Of a stretch of DNA of 64,000 nt, positions 21,202 through 32,500 are shown in pieces. The stretch is from Mixophyes australis (taxonomy: Eukaryota; Chordata; Amphibia; Anura; Limnodynastidae). Under the pieces are notes generated by a model. It was not told the DNA's origin, did no database searches, and saw nothing but the letters and a program-made list of their open reading frames with translations. The translations under genes were made by a program, and so were the position numbers. The stretch lies in contig JAVHZZ010000008.1 of NCBI GenBank assembly GCA_036250195.1, forward strand, positions 10,778,434 through 10,842,433, written 5' to 3'. Numbering within the stretch: position 1 is the first letter of the stretch; each line of letters begins with the position of its first letter.

Positions 21202-21332
21202 GGCAGCCATTTTGTTTGCTTAACCAATAGTCATGAGAATGCAGTCTATTAATTTACTAGCAACCAGTGGCCCCACTTTGTGCCTCGTCATATTGATGGG
21301 CTGAATATTGGGTCAAACCATTAAATGGCTGC
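21202..21332. mobile_element. Second copy of the GGCAGCCATT element
   Basis: Its ends and inner words are shared with 19653-19808. It is non-coding. Confidence 0.5.
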
Positions 21333-24300
21333 TTCCGACGTAGACGCCTCTCATAAGAACTGGTATTTACAGCTGTAAGATAACCCCACAGAACATGGGG
21401 ACATTGCACGAATCACAAGTCAGAACCATGATGACTTCATGTCGGTGCCGCTTATACTGTAGCAGTTTATAAATACTTAATGCTGGGCCGCATCGTTGCT
21501 GACTGAGTGCAGAATTCTCCCCTATGTACCACAGACAGTTCTAACGTTCACACGGTAATCACTGTCTGCTGTAACTGCTGAATATCCTCATTTCAGCAGA
21601 ACCTAAACACTACTTCCAGGAGGGAGCACAAACAGACATCTGACCATAGACTGGCTTAATACGGTCCCTGTCCCCCCCACCCCGTGACTGCGGGTACGAG
21701 GTATTAGTTCAGAGTCTCACTACTTCTGCAAACCACAGCGCAGTCACCAATTAGTAAAAACCGTGTATCCCAGACTATCAGCCAGAAAAGGATGTTTACA
21801 TAAGATGTCCGGGGAGAATTGTAACTGCTTTGACTGACCACAAATACAAGATCTTTTATAGCACTTCTCACACGCACCGTGTTCTCACACTAGCTCGCTG
21901 TATTAGCAGTTCAGCGGTACAAGCTACTCCCCGTATTTGGCTGAGTGTCAGAGGAACACATCTTATTAGTGCAGCACTGCTCAGGACATGGCTATCAACC
22001 TGGAAAATCCAACATAGTTTTCCAGCAACGTCCAGATCTTGCTATTTTGCTGCACACGGATCCCTGCTGTTATGAGGTAAAGTTATGTCCGGTGCATACT
22101 GGCGGAACCGGTTTTCCGTGCAGCCCTTTCAATGCAGCAAACGTGGGGTTAAACCGGGCAAGAATGACAACCGAGGAAATGTTCTAGAAGTAACTAGTGG
22201 TTCTTAACCTACTTCTCAATGACTGCGAACCGCATGCAATCTAACAAAACGTTCCTCAGTGTTGGTCTGTTAGTGGTCGATGGTCTGGCCAATAGCAGCC
22301 AGAGCCAGGGAGTGGCGATACTGCGGGGAACGTCGTATGAACGCAAGAATATGCTTCCATAATTAACCGTATCCACAAGTTATTAATAAAAAGTACAACT
22401 AAAATCACATCTCTCTCTCTCTCAATTTCGGGATAAACCTAAAAGCTTCAAGCTTCAGAAATACCAACTTACAAAAAATGTTTTGGGAAAAACACTGCCC
22501 TTTAAAATGTACGTCCTGCCTGTACCCTGGAGGTAGACATTTTGTCGGCTGGATCAATAATGATGAGGGGAAAAATACTAACTAGCCAGGAATCATCAAT
22601 ACAGCCATACGGGCGTGGTCCAGATTTTTCCAGGATGCGTCTTTCAATGGGCAAAGGGATGTCTCACCTGCAGAAAAGGTAAACCAGAGGCGTGACCTAG
22701 TTTGGGAGGTATCTCCTCAGTGATGTCACTAGTTCCGCCCACAAGATGGCTGCCTCCAGTCCATTGCGAACACCGAATAGCCAATAGCCCCGGAAACACA
22801 TTGGTAGCCATTATAAAGAACAGTATTTGAATGACACACCCGACTGATTTGTAAGTAAATGAACACAGATTTAGGTAACCTGTCCAATTACAATACCCAG
22901 CATGCTTTGCCAGCTGTAGTTCACCAGCTTGCTGCCTACCAAGCAGGTGGCATAATTTAACCCTCTCCAGTCTGAGAAGAGGGCAAAATACACACAACAC
23001 TGACGCTATGGCACATTAGGAGTGTACTAATTCTTATGGGAATATAAAATGACCCCAATCCCCTTAGACATCCCCAAGCAAACAGAACAAGTACATAGGA
23101 GCGTCCTGTAAAAACCCCACATTTAGTAATTAAAACTTTATTTTTGCTACTTAATAAAATACTTCAACTTGGTAATCAATTAAAACACAGATATTGAGTA
23201 ATAAATGCTATTAAAAATAGATACTGACGTTGTGTTGCTGCTTAGGGAACGAGGACAGTTTATGGCATTATGTCAAAGCACCAATTTTCTCCGTGGATTG
23301 ATAACCGTTTTGGTTTCACCAAAATGTCATGTTCAGCGCGCTTCTCTTGGCTGGTTTTGGGTGCTCAAAACACACAAATTCTTTACAAAAGTGCAGTTAG
23401 CGATACGTTATATATATTTAAATTTAAACCGCAAATGAGTAAAGACTATAAACTCAATACATTAACATTGGTCTGGAAGCTTCAGAAATACAAGTATCAC
23501 CAGGATGGACAGAGAGGAATACAATCTGAGTGCAAATGGGCCTTTGGCGTAACGGTGAAAGTACTTGGCTTTAAACAAAGAGCTAATGTTATGGTTAAGA
23601 TGAAAGAAACATGGTGAAACATGGTGCGTTCGGCCAGAGATTGGGAGCGTTGAGAAACGATTAAGTGGAGGCGACTTTTAGGCTTGGAGCTCAGCGGCAG
23701 TAGTACATTATATACGTATAACCAAGAGGATTAAGAGACAAAAGACATTAGGGATCATTATTTGATATGTGTCTTCATGGATGAGATAAACGATATGTCT
23801 ACAATGCTACTTGTATTACCACTTAACTCAATGCTTCAGGACATAACCCCCCACAGCGTGCAAATATAAATCGCAAGAGTAATGCAAAGAGTGCATTCGA
23901 TTTCTTTGGTGTCAAAAGGACAAAAGCCGCCAGTAATCACCTGCACGGCTCATTGTACAGACAATATTACACCAAGCTAAAGTGACGTTGGCTCCTGTTC
24001 TCAGATCAGGAACAATATACATAAACAATCAAGCTCAACGTTCCTAAAAATGGCTTCTAAGAAACACACATTTCTTTTTTACACATCAGAAATGTTCAAT
24101 TCATTCTGTGAACAGATTCGTCAATGAACAATCAGCGCTGGCAACGACAGTCTGATGTTTGGGCGCTTGTCATTTAACTGGTTTCGCATTACGCGGGCGC
24201 GGTATTGGGATGGAGTGCAGTTATTCGCTATGGGTACTTCAAATATTAGACTATTACGTCTCAGATTGAACAGGGAGTTGTATAAGGTTTCCAAAAATAC

Positions 24301-25228
24301 TTTTAATAAATTAGACAAAATATGGCAAAGCCTAATCTATCTTAATGTCAAGGAGACCGATCTTCACAAACTCAATAAAACCGTGTTAGCGGAGAAGGGA
24401 CAAGCATGGGTGACTTGTGGTTGATCCCACAGGAAAGGAACACATTTTTGGGTCAAGCCAGATTCTGAAACAGCCATAGCAAGTAGGTCATTCAAGGTTA
24501 TGGGCATTTTAAAGTATCAATTGCTTATTTAGGGCAAAGGCAGCAATTTTGGGGGAGTAATCAATATTCAACCTATCAACTCGCTAGTTCTGAGCGGAGG
24601 AGTTCGGCACCGTACCTAGTTGTCAGGAGGAATTACTGAATGGATAGGCTGCATTCTCACGAATATGGATTCGCCTCCCCCCAAAACGTCTGCCTGCGCT
24701 CAGAACACACGTTACATCCATGGATCACGCTGGTTGAGCTGGATTAGGAATATGGGAAGTGTTTGAATGGCAGAAGCAGGTCTATGATATGGCAATAGAC
24801 CCCTAGTTGCACCATGCCCGGCCTGCAGCGATATTCTGGGCAGAAAGCGGAGGCAACTTTGGTCTTAGTAAGATTTTCCTAGCAATACTTCCAATAGACG
24901 AGTAGACACCGCACATGACAAGCAACAAAGAAATATCCGTCATAAAATACAACCTAACAGTACTGGTGACAAACATTTACCCCCAATCCTCCCCCGTAAG
25001 GAATAACAGTTTGGTTTTTTAGAAAGACTGTTCCCATGAATATGAAATCTAAAAAGGAAATAAAATAAAACGAATAGAAAAAACAAATCATTGGTATAGA
25101 TTAAAGAAGATTAAAAAGGTTGTTTTTTTGTTTTTTTTTAAAGTGGAAACCAGAAACCCTTAGTATCATTTCAGTAAGGATCTGCTTGGTGTAAGTGAGG
25201 AGACAAACAGAGATGTTCGTTGGTGACA
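21333..25228 (-). other. GNG12: Region downstream of the GNG12 stop; probable long 3'UTR, end not placed
   Basis: No other gene is recognisable between the GNG12 stop codon and 21.3 kb. GNG12 mRNAs in vertebrates have kilobase-long 3'UTRs, so part of this DNA is probably transcribed on the minus strand. Several minus-strand AATAAA motifs exist (for example the complement of TTTATTTTTGC near 23137), and I cannot choose between them. This region is notably poor in SINEs. Confidence 0.4.
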
Positions 25229-25354
25229 CTACAATATAATGCACGGCTTTTTATCCTTGAAGGGGTTCTCTGAAGTGGGAATGCCCATAAGTAAAGGGTC
25301 GTTCTTGGCGTGTTCGTCACAGTAGCGCATGAGATCGGCCGAGGCTTTGGAAAC
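25229..25354 (-). CDS. GNG12: GNG12 last coding exon (CaaX end)
   Basis: The acceptor is TTATTTCTTCAG immediately before GTTTCCAAAGCC (VSKA). The exon ends with the CIIL prenylation box and TAG at 25231-25229. Confidence 0.95.
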   Translation of the reverse strand, partial: VSKASADLMRYCDEHAKNDPLLMGIPTSENPFKDKKPCIIL

Positions 25355-25546
25355 CTGAAGAAATAAAAAGGAGGAAAAAATAAATAAATAATTAAATGCG
25401 AGCTTCGCTCCTATAAAGACACCATTCTTAGACCACGGAGCTGACAATCTAACCTTTATTCTTTCTATGGAGGCCTCCACCTTGAGCTGCTGGACGGTCC
25501 TCCGTGCTTGTGCTATGTTATTCGTGCTGGTGGTTTTGGTAGACAT
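25229..25546 (-). CDS. GNG12: GNG12, guanine nucleotide-binding protein gamma-12 (2 coding exons)
   Basis: On the minus strand the coding sequence joins 25546-25454 (31 codons, [10 protein letters not shown] through ASIERIK) to 25354-25229 (41 codons and TAG). This gives 72 residues, the length of human GNG12. The N-terminal helix [20 protein letters not shown] pairs with G-beta in a coiled coil. The C-terminal half has the conserved [17 protein letters not shown] and [10 protein letters not shown] and ends in the CaaX box CIIL, whose final Leu predicts geranylgeranylation and plasma-membrane anchoring. G-gamma subunits form obligate dimers with G-beta and relay GPCR signals. The coding exons flank an intron at the usual G-gamma position, but it is only 99 nt and stop-free, so the frame reads straight through it for 105 codons. 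The ATG has a good context (CCAAAGATG). Identification is very secure. Confidence 0.96.
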   Translation of the reverse strand: MSTKTTSTNNIAQARRTVQQLKVEASIERIKVRLSAPWSKNGVFIGAKLAFNYLFIFSSFLFLQVSKASADLMRYCDEHAKNDPLLMGIPTSENPFKDKKPCIIL

Positions 25547-25558
25547 CTTTGGTGAAGT
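25454..25558 (-). CDS. GNG12: GNG12 first coding exon (with 12 nt of 5'UTR)
   Basis: The acceptor on the minus strand is TTTTCTGTCCTCAG at 25559-25572. It is followed by 12 nt of leader (ACTTCACCAAAG) and the ATG at 25546-25544. Coding covers 25454-25546. The donor reads AAG then GTTAGA, which is weak at positions +3 and +6. Confidence 0.93.
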
Positions 25559-25572
25559 CTGAGGACAGAAAA

Positions 25573-28270
25573 GACGACAAAGTTCAGGTTATTTAGGGAC
25601 GTCCTGGATATGGGCACATTCCATAGACCTGATCTTATTGAGGTCACACGCGCACACATCACCCCAGGCCTTCGGGAAGAGATGCAAACGCCCGCTATAG
25701 GTATGTAATGCACATTCCAACTCCCTGTATGTAGCACCCGGCTCGTGCCACTCAGGACTTCTCCTGATACAGAACAATAGACCTTTTCCTCAATAAGACA
25801 CTATCTACAGGTGATAATCTCCGTAGACTCACTTTCTTAATATGATTAAGAGTATTATAAGCAAACACTCACCAATTATAATACAACAGCAGCTAAACAT
25901 TTATAGTTTTAATGATGAAGATAAAGATTTATTTTTTCAATGCTGAACAGACAATGATAAACACTTCACAATGAGCGACACACAGAGCGGATAGATACTA
26001 AGCACCGGTCTTATCCAGACAGACCAAGGGTACGGACAGGCTGCAGAGAGCTTCCTTTGACCTGAACTAACCGGCCGTGGAGCGATCGTGTTGGAACCTA
26101 CCGGGTAACTGTTGTGGGAACATGCAAACTATCCATACACTAACCTACAGCACGAACAGAGAAGGACCTCATGGGTTAAGAGTCCCTGTTATAACTGCAG
26201 AGTGTTATAATTGTCAGTCTCCTGTGCAGACAAACTGGCAGCTGCATAAAGAGCCGGAATCCTAAACAATCTGCAAAGTTCCGAATATAAACTTATATGG
26301 AACTCTGAATACATCTCAAAGATCTACTTTTACCACTGACCCAACAAGTTCTCTGTCTACAGACCACTTCATATATTTACGCCTCTGTCTGAATGCCGCC
26401 AGCAGATTTCTTTTTCTAGAATTGAAAAGGATCTGGCCAAACGCGGCTGCTGAGAGCCAGAATGTGCGGCATGCAGTAAACAGGCTTTTGCAAAGCACAA
26501 GTTTCAGGATTCAACAGAAATCAAAAACACACAAAAGCCCTGAGCGGTGGCGACGTGCCAGTCGCTCAACCGAACAAATGGCTGAAAGAGTTGAGCTGGG
26601 TGACAACATGATCATAGCTGGCCGCAGAGCAGAGGGTGACAAGTTTACACACAAAGAACTAATAAAAATAAAATATAATATAAAAGCCACAAAAAAAACC
26701 AACAACTTTGCTTAAACAAATAAGAATCTGACCGCATATTTTTTATTTTTAAACACAAATGTGATTTAAATTAACAAGATTTAAAATCCAAAACTATAAC
26801 CAGATTGCACCAGGGTTTTGAAATACGTAACAGTCGTGTTTCTAGCTCAGATTAGCTGCGTGCGGATTCTGTGTGCGCCTGAGTATTAAACTCTTGTTCA
26901 CATGATTAAGTCTGCGAGGATCATTCCCCTCCATGGTGAGGTGTCACGGAAGAAGTGCGCCGTGCGCATTTTATCCTTCGAAAACTGCAGTGTTATATCG
27001 CCGTGTTACTGGTACACGCATTTTTAGTTCTATGCCACGCAAACATTTCCAGAGGTGAACAGGTTATTTAAAAAGATCACAGAACACTGTCCTGTAATGT
27101 TCATTTTGAGCTACTAACAGGATCTATTAAACGGTCAAAAAGCTGAAATTCGAGTCAGTTATGCTGTGAGGTCACATGGTCCCTGCCCCTGTATGAAGAC
27201 AACAGTACACACAGGTCTTTGTCTCACAACATATTGGAATATTGCAGAATGTGTTGTATCCCAAACAATCCTTATTAATGTTTAAAATCAGAACCCCACT
27301 AATCCTATGGGCAGCCCATAAGCACAGTTATCAAAAACACAAATGGAAAGTCACTATCCAAATTGCCACTCTCCCCATGTGCATGTGACTGCGATGAATG
27401 ACTGACAGCATTAGTCACTGACTAATAAAGACACACTTGTTTAATTAGCAGACGTAATAAACATTCCTGAAAGAATATTGGTTACTCTGGCTAGAAACTC
27501 AGCTGAATTGCCCTATGCACAATGGAATACAGAACATAATGCAGGAAACCTAATGCTGCCACATCACACCACACCTGCACACACAATATAAACGCCACGT
27601 CAACTTGTTATAAAAGGCTCTGCACAGACCTAGACAGGTAAACGTGCCAGTATTGTTTCCTGTGTGTGTACATTGCCATCAGCCTCTCTATTTAACCAGT
27701 CAGTAGGTTTCTCCACACATAATAACATGTGCCATGCAGGCCATTCTAAGGTACCTAGGTGTTTTACACTGTATCCCTGCTCAAATAGTTGTCATATTTG
27801 GATGATCTATATCATACTTTCCTGTTCTCCCGAAATATCGAGGAGTCCTCCCAGACTCCCAGGAGAGTGGACCACTCTCTCTGATCCCCCCTCTCTCCTT
27901 GTAAAGAGGGAAGGACAAGACCAGGACGCGTTTTGCATCACAAATCCTAACCGGGCAAGTCCTGACAAGGCGATTCACAAGGATGAGGCGAAACGCGTTG
28001 CCATGGCCTCCACATTCTACTCTATATACTAAACATCTCGTCTGTACAGGGATGGATTCCTGCATGGTCCTTTCTAAAACAAGTCTGTAGCATCAATTTG
28101 AAGGATTACAATGTTTCGTTTCTTATTAATTACTTTTATGAGAAATTCAAACCCTACCAACCCAAGGTATTGTAGTTGCAGGATTTTAAAATCCCTTGTC
28201 ATTAAAATCACGAATCCAGAGTAGAGATTCCTGCAGTTATGGTGTCTCCCAGGAAGATATTAGAGAGAAG
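25573..28270 (-). other. GNG12: GNG12 5'UTR intron, proximal part
   Basis: Intronic on the minus strand if the leader exon at 53623-53679 is right. It contains a MITE-like patch (CTTTCCTGTTCTCCCGAAAT, CCAGACTCCCAGGAGAGTGG) at about 27815-27875 and the 12-mer CGAAACGCGTTG at 27989-28000. No coding exon is seen. Confidence 0.5.
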
Positions 28271-28282
28271 ACCTTTACTGGC

Positions 28283-29028
28283 CTTCCCAAAAACAGATTC
28301 AAACCCCTACAATCTATTTTGCATGCTGCGGCAAGATTGATTTTCCTTGCAAATCGTTATTCCTCTGTTGAATCACCCTGTATGTCTCTACACTGGTTGC
28401 CTGTTTTCTACCGAATCAAATATAAAATACTCTTACTAACCTACAAGGCCATCAGCAAAGCTGCACCAACATACATCTCCTCTTTTGTCTCAAAATATCT
28501 CCCAACTCGGCAACTCCGTTCTGCACAAGATCTGCGTCTCTCATCCACACTCATTACATCCTCCCATTCCCGGTTACAGGACTTTTTCCGGGCTGCACCC
28601 ACTCTATGGAATTCTCTCCCTCGCACAATAAGACTCTCCTCTGGTCTACAAACTTTCAAGCGTTCTCTGAAAACCCACCTCTTCAGACAAGCGTATAATA
28701 TTCCTCAACCACCCTCTTAACCTCACTACATTACCCTATTACCACCCGTTGTACAACTACCCCTTGACCAACATTGTTGTGTGACAGGATCATTTAGCTT
28801 ATGAGTCACTTTTACATTGCAGTCTGGCTCGGCCGACTGCAAATGTAGACTTAACCTCATGTGTCAAACTCCCATTGTCCCATAGATTGTAAGCCTGTGA
28901 GCAGGGCCTTCTCACCTCTTTGTCTGTTTTACCCAGTTTGTTTATTAGTTTACTATGTTTGTCCCCAATTGTAAAGTGCTACGGAATATGTTGGTGCTAT
29001 ATAAATAAATGATGATTATTATTATTAA
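28283..29028 (+). mobile_element. L2/CR1-like LINE, 3' end with intact C-terminal ORF2 piece
   Basis: A reading frame of about 140 codons to 28720 shows the classic end of an L2-type reverse transcriptase ORF: LQSILHAAARLIFLANR, SLHWLPVFYRIKYKILLLTY, AAPTLWNSLPRTIR and FKRSLKTHLFRQAY. The 3' tail TAGATTGTAAGCCTGTGAGC ... AAAGTGCTACGGAATATG ... GCTATATAAATAAATGATG follows. The element is truncated at its 5' end, as is usual for target-primed reverse transcription. Confidence 0.85.
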
Positions 29029-29510
29029 TTTTTATTTATAGGGCGCCACAAGGTGTCCGTGGCGCCGTGCAGGGACAAAAACGAATTACAATACAAGGTG
29101 AGACAGTACAGTAAACATAAAGCACAGTAACTCAGTAAGCTCAATGCACAGCTAGTGAGGGCGGGGGGAGTATCCGCAAATGACGGGGCCCAAAAGGAGG
29201 GTGCGGAAGACAGGGAGACCCCCAGGGGGGAGGAGGGCCCTTGAGGAAGAGGGCAAAGTAGCTGGAGAGCAGAGTTAGAAGTGGTGGAGACAGGAGGAGA
29301 GATGGCTCTGCTCAGAGGAGCGTACAATCTAAGGGGAGGGGTGGACAGATGGAGAAACGCAGGGGAGAGAGGGAGAGTAGAGGGACGGAGGAAGGGAAGG
29401 GGAAAGAAGGGGGAGAGGCAGAGGATAAGGTAGGTAGTTAAGTGGGAAACTGGAAGGCTTTAAGAAAAAGGTGGGTTTTTAAAGCCCGTTTGAAACTGAT
29501 GCTGGCTCTG
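29029..29510 (-). mobile_element. Second LINE 3' fragment, opposite orientation
   Basis: Its reverse complement begins with the coding end (AAACGGGCTTTAAAAACCCA = FKRALKTH-like) near 29500 and finishes in GCGCCCTATAAATAAAAATT at 29030. It therefore lies tail to tail with the preceding element, sharing the ATT-rich junction. Confidence 0.65.
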
Positions 29511-32500
29511 TCTCGGGTCAGCTACAGCCAGGCACAGACACAGTGCTAGGTAATATTCTAGTTTAGTAGTCTGGAACGAATCCAATCAAACTGGATGGTA
29601 CAACCGGCATGTATGGGGCTGGCGTTAGTAGCTATATAAGCTACTTAGTAGTCTGCTTTTTAAACGATATATCACGGACCCCTGTTCGTAAATCTGGGAA
29701 TGTAATAATTGGGTATTATACACTGACATTTATTCTTGTTTACAAGCTACAATAGCTGCCTCCGTTTTGCTGTTTGCTCCATGAGACATCCACCCGGCCC
29801 ATCCTAGCTTTATACAAAGTAATTAACAAGCAACATTAAAAAGCTAATATTGCAGTGACCTTTCTGTTTGGAGGCTCCTTTACTCCACCACTGAATGGAA
29901 ACATTAAAAACAAAGCGGTTCCACCTGTCTGAGAAGACAGACGTCACGACACTGCCCAGGACTTAACGTTTGAGTTAAAGCTTTGTCAACAGTTCCAGTC
30001 TAACCTCAAAACACTACATAACCCATCACATGAGAGGGAATGTGCGTGTGTGAGTTCTGTGCCAATGTAACGCACAGGTAACTAGAGAGCAGATCACAGT
30101 CCTCTGGTCTCCATAACACCTGCTGAGCATCTTGCATTGATTCTGTCTAAACAAGACGGTGGATAACACAGACTCCCAGCACTGGTGCAGTTATCTATAT
30201 AACTACCCTGAACCATCTTATAATACACAAGTGATGTTAATATCTGTATAAACACCTGTAAATGATATTTGTATAAACAGTTCTGATGTCTTTGCTTATA
30301 ATCTAACTGTTTCTTACGCAAGTACAATCATATACGATCCATAGATCAGCAAACAACCGATATAACATCTGAAAAAGCATCAGACGTATAAAATCCAGAA
30401 TGACACTTGTTGGTTATTGCTACGGGAGGTACTGGTGCTGCCCGAGTTTCAGTGCATAGGAAGGAATCCACGTGACGTGAATGAGGGGAAAGAAAGTCAA
30501 GTTTCAGTTTACAATATGTGAAGCCGGTTTACCATCGATCACTCCCAGACAGACTGAACGTCAGCACTTGCTGCAGGGGGAAACCTTCATACTATTCAGA
30601 GGAACACATACATATATTATGTCCTAATGGTTTCTTCACAAAGACTGTTCCTTGCAGAATTTAAATATAAAAAGTGCCATCTTTACTATAGTAAAGAATA
30701 TAGAATCTTCAAGCTTCACCAAGCAATTAGCTTGCATTCACTTCGTTAATAGAAATACTCTGTCATTACTCCGTTTATATCTTCCAGCCAGTACAAATGG
30801 ACTGAAAATCATACAACGTTCAATACAACTGACAAAATTATGCTTTGCTGCTTGAGCTTTTTGTCCAGTCCACACTTCTGAGCCATTTAATCATTGAGTA
30901 TATAATCAAGTTGCAGTAAAAACCTTTCAGGTATGTACTTATGGGTGCTGTAATATTAGGTTTTCACATGTGGTTTTCATTGCAAAAAAAAACCCCACTA
31001 GTGGGTAAGGAACCTAAACCTAGCAACACGCTGCAATATCAGACAACTGATCCAATACTGCAGCCTAATTAACCCCAAAGCAAGTGTGATACCGGATAAT
31101 AGTCTACTGCTCATGGGAAGAACATAAATATATAAGTGCAAGGATCAGACTGCGGTATATTCAGCGCACCTTTCAATCACTACAGGAAAGGTTCTGTAAA
31201 GCAGACAATCAATCTACATATAGAAATTAATTGCTAGCTGGGATTCTGGGAAATGAAACAGGATAATTTTAATAGCAATGAAAACCCAAACAGGCAGAGG
31301 AAAGTGGATGGGAATCAAAACAACGAGTGGGAATATTAATGAGTCAGGGTGAGTAATACTTTGCATAATCGTCTTATTTTATCTCTTCCAATTATACAAT
31401 TAATAATTCAGCACCTGGCACTCTGCCCACTGTGCCAAAGACTCCTCACGTGGATCTGTGTCACATACTTTAGGGCAATACTGCAGCAAAAAACAGTTAA
31501 GGCTGAAAACATCTAAAAAGACACAGATCCCTCCCCGAATTTCCTGTTGTGCAATTATTCAAATAAGTCGCAGACTGGGCTCCAACAGCAAGGAAGAGTA
31601 CTAGAAGTTTGGAAATGTCAGGAAGTTGAACGGGCAGGCAGCCAAGTTTGTTCAAGGAGTTCAGAATCTCTGTAGTGAAAGGTCGCTTTTATGTCAGTAA
31701 CACTTCAGTAACGGGCGTTCCTTACATCAGCGACTATACAGTGCTCTGTGCGTGATTGCGTTTGCAATGATGGCGATCAAAGAGCGCAAAGTGTATAATG
31801 ATGGGTTGGCCTGATCCAACCCTGATGCCCGTCTATCCGTTACCCCAACCCCACTGCTTGGGCCCATCTGAGCGGAGCGGATGTGTGATTGGATTAGAAC
31901 GTACAGCAGCGCTGCCCATATAGATTGGCGCCCATACAATTAACAAGTAAAACAATGCAGACATCGTGGTCAGTTGTAAAACAGAAACGTCTGTGTCTAT
32001 TTCAGACAGGGGTGGATTGCAAAACATTTCAGTATCAAACAAAAACAGTCTGAGCCCTGCACGGAAGGGCTTTCTTTCCAGCAGTTTCATCATCTCCTGA
32101 ACCCATCACCCGCCCCCCTCTTAATTTCACCTGTTCCCCAGCAAGGACAGTGCAGACACTAACAACAGTCTCTCTAACCTACATGGAGGAGTTATGTGCA
32201 CACACTGACATTGGATCCACTCTCCAGCTTACACACCACAAAAGAAACTCATTACAAAGTTTAAATCAGAGTTCAGACAAAATCTACCGTCCCAGAAGCC
32301 AAAAAAAAACTGTAGTGGAAATGTGCACCCCCTTAACGATCCTAACAGCAGCTCTGCTGAATGAGGCGTCTGGATTGCAAGCTCTGCTGCCCACCATAAG
32401 CAGGTCAGGAAACTTATTCAATATATTAGGGGGAACTTCTCTTATATGGGATGGATTTCGTCACTGGTTACATTTTCAGGCCGACTTCCAATCATACAAA

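Noticed and set aside
25229..25546. A single uninterrupted 105-codon GNG12 reading
   Set aside because: The 99-nt middle has GT-AG borders at the conserved G-gamma intron position, and removing it restores the family's 72-residue length. The unspliced form is kept only as a finding.
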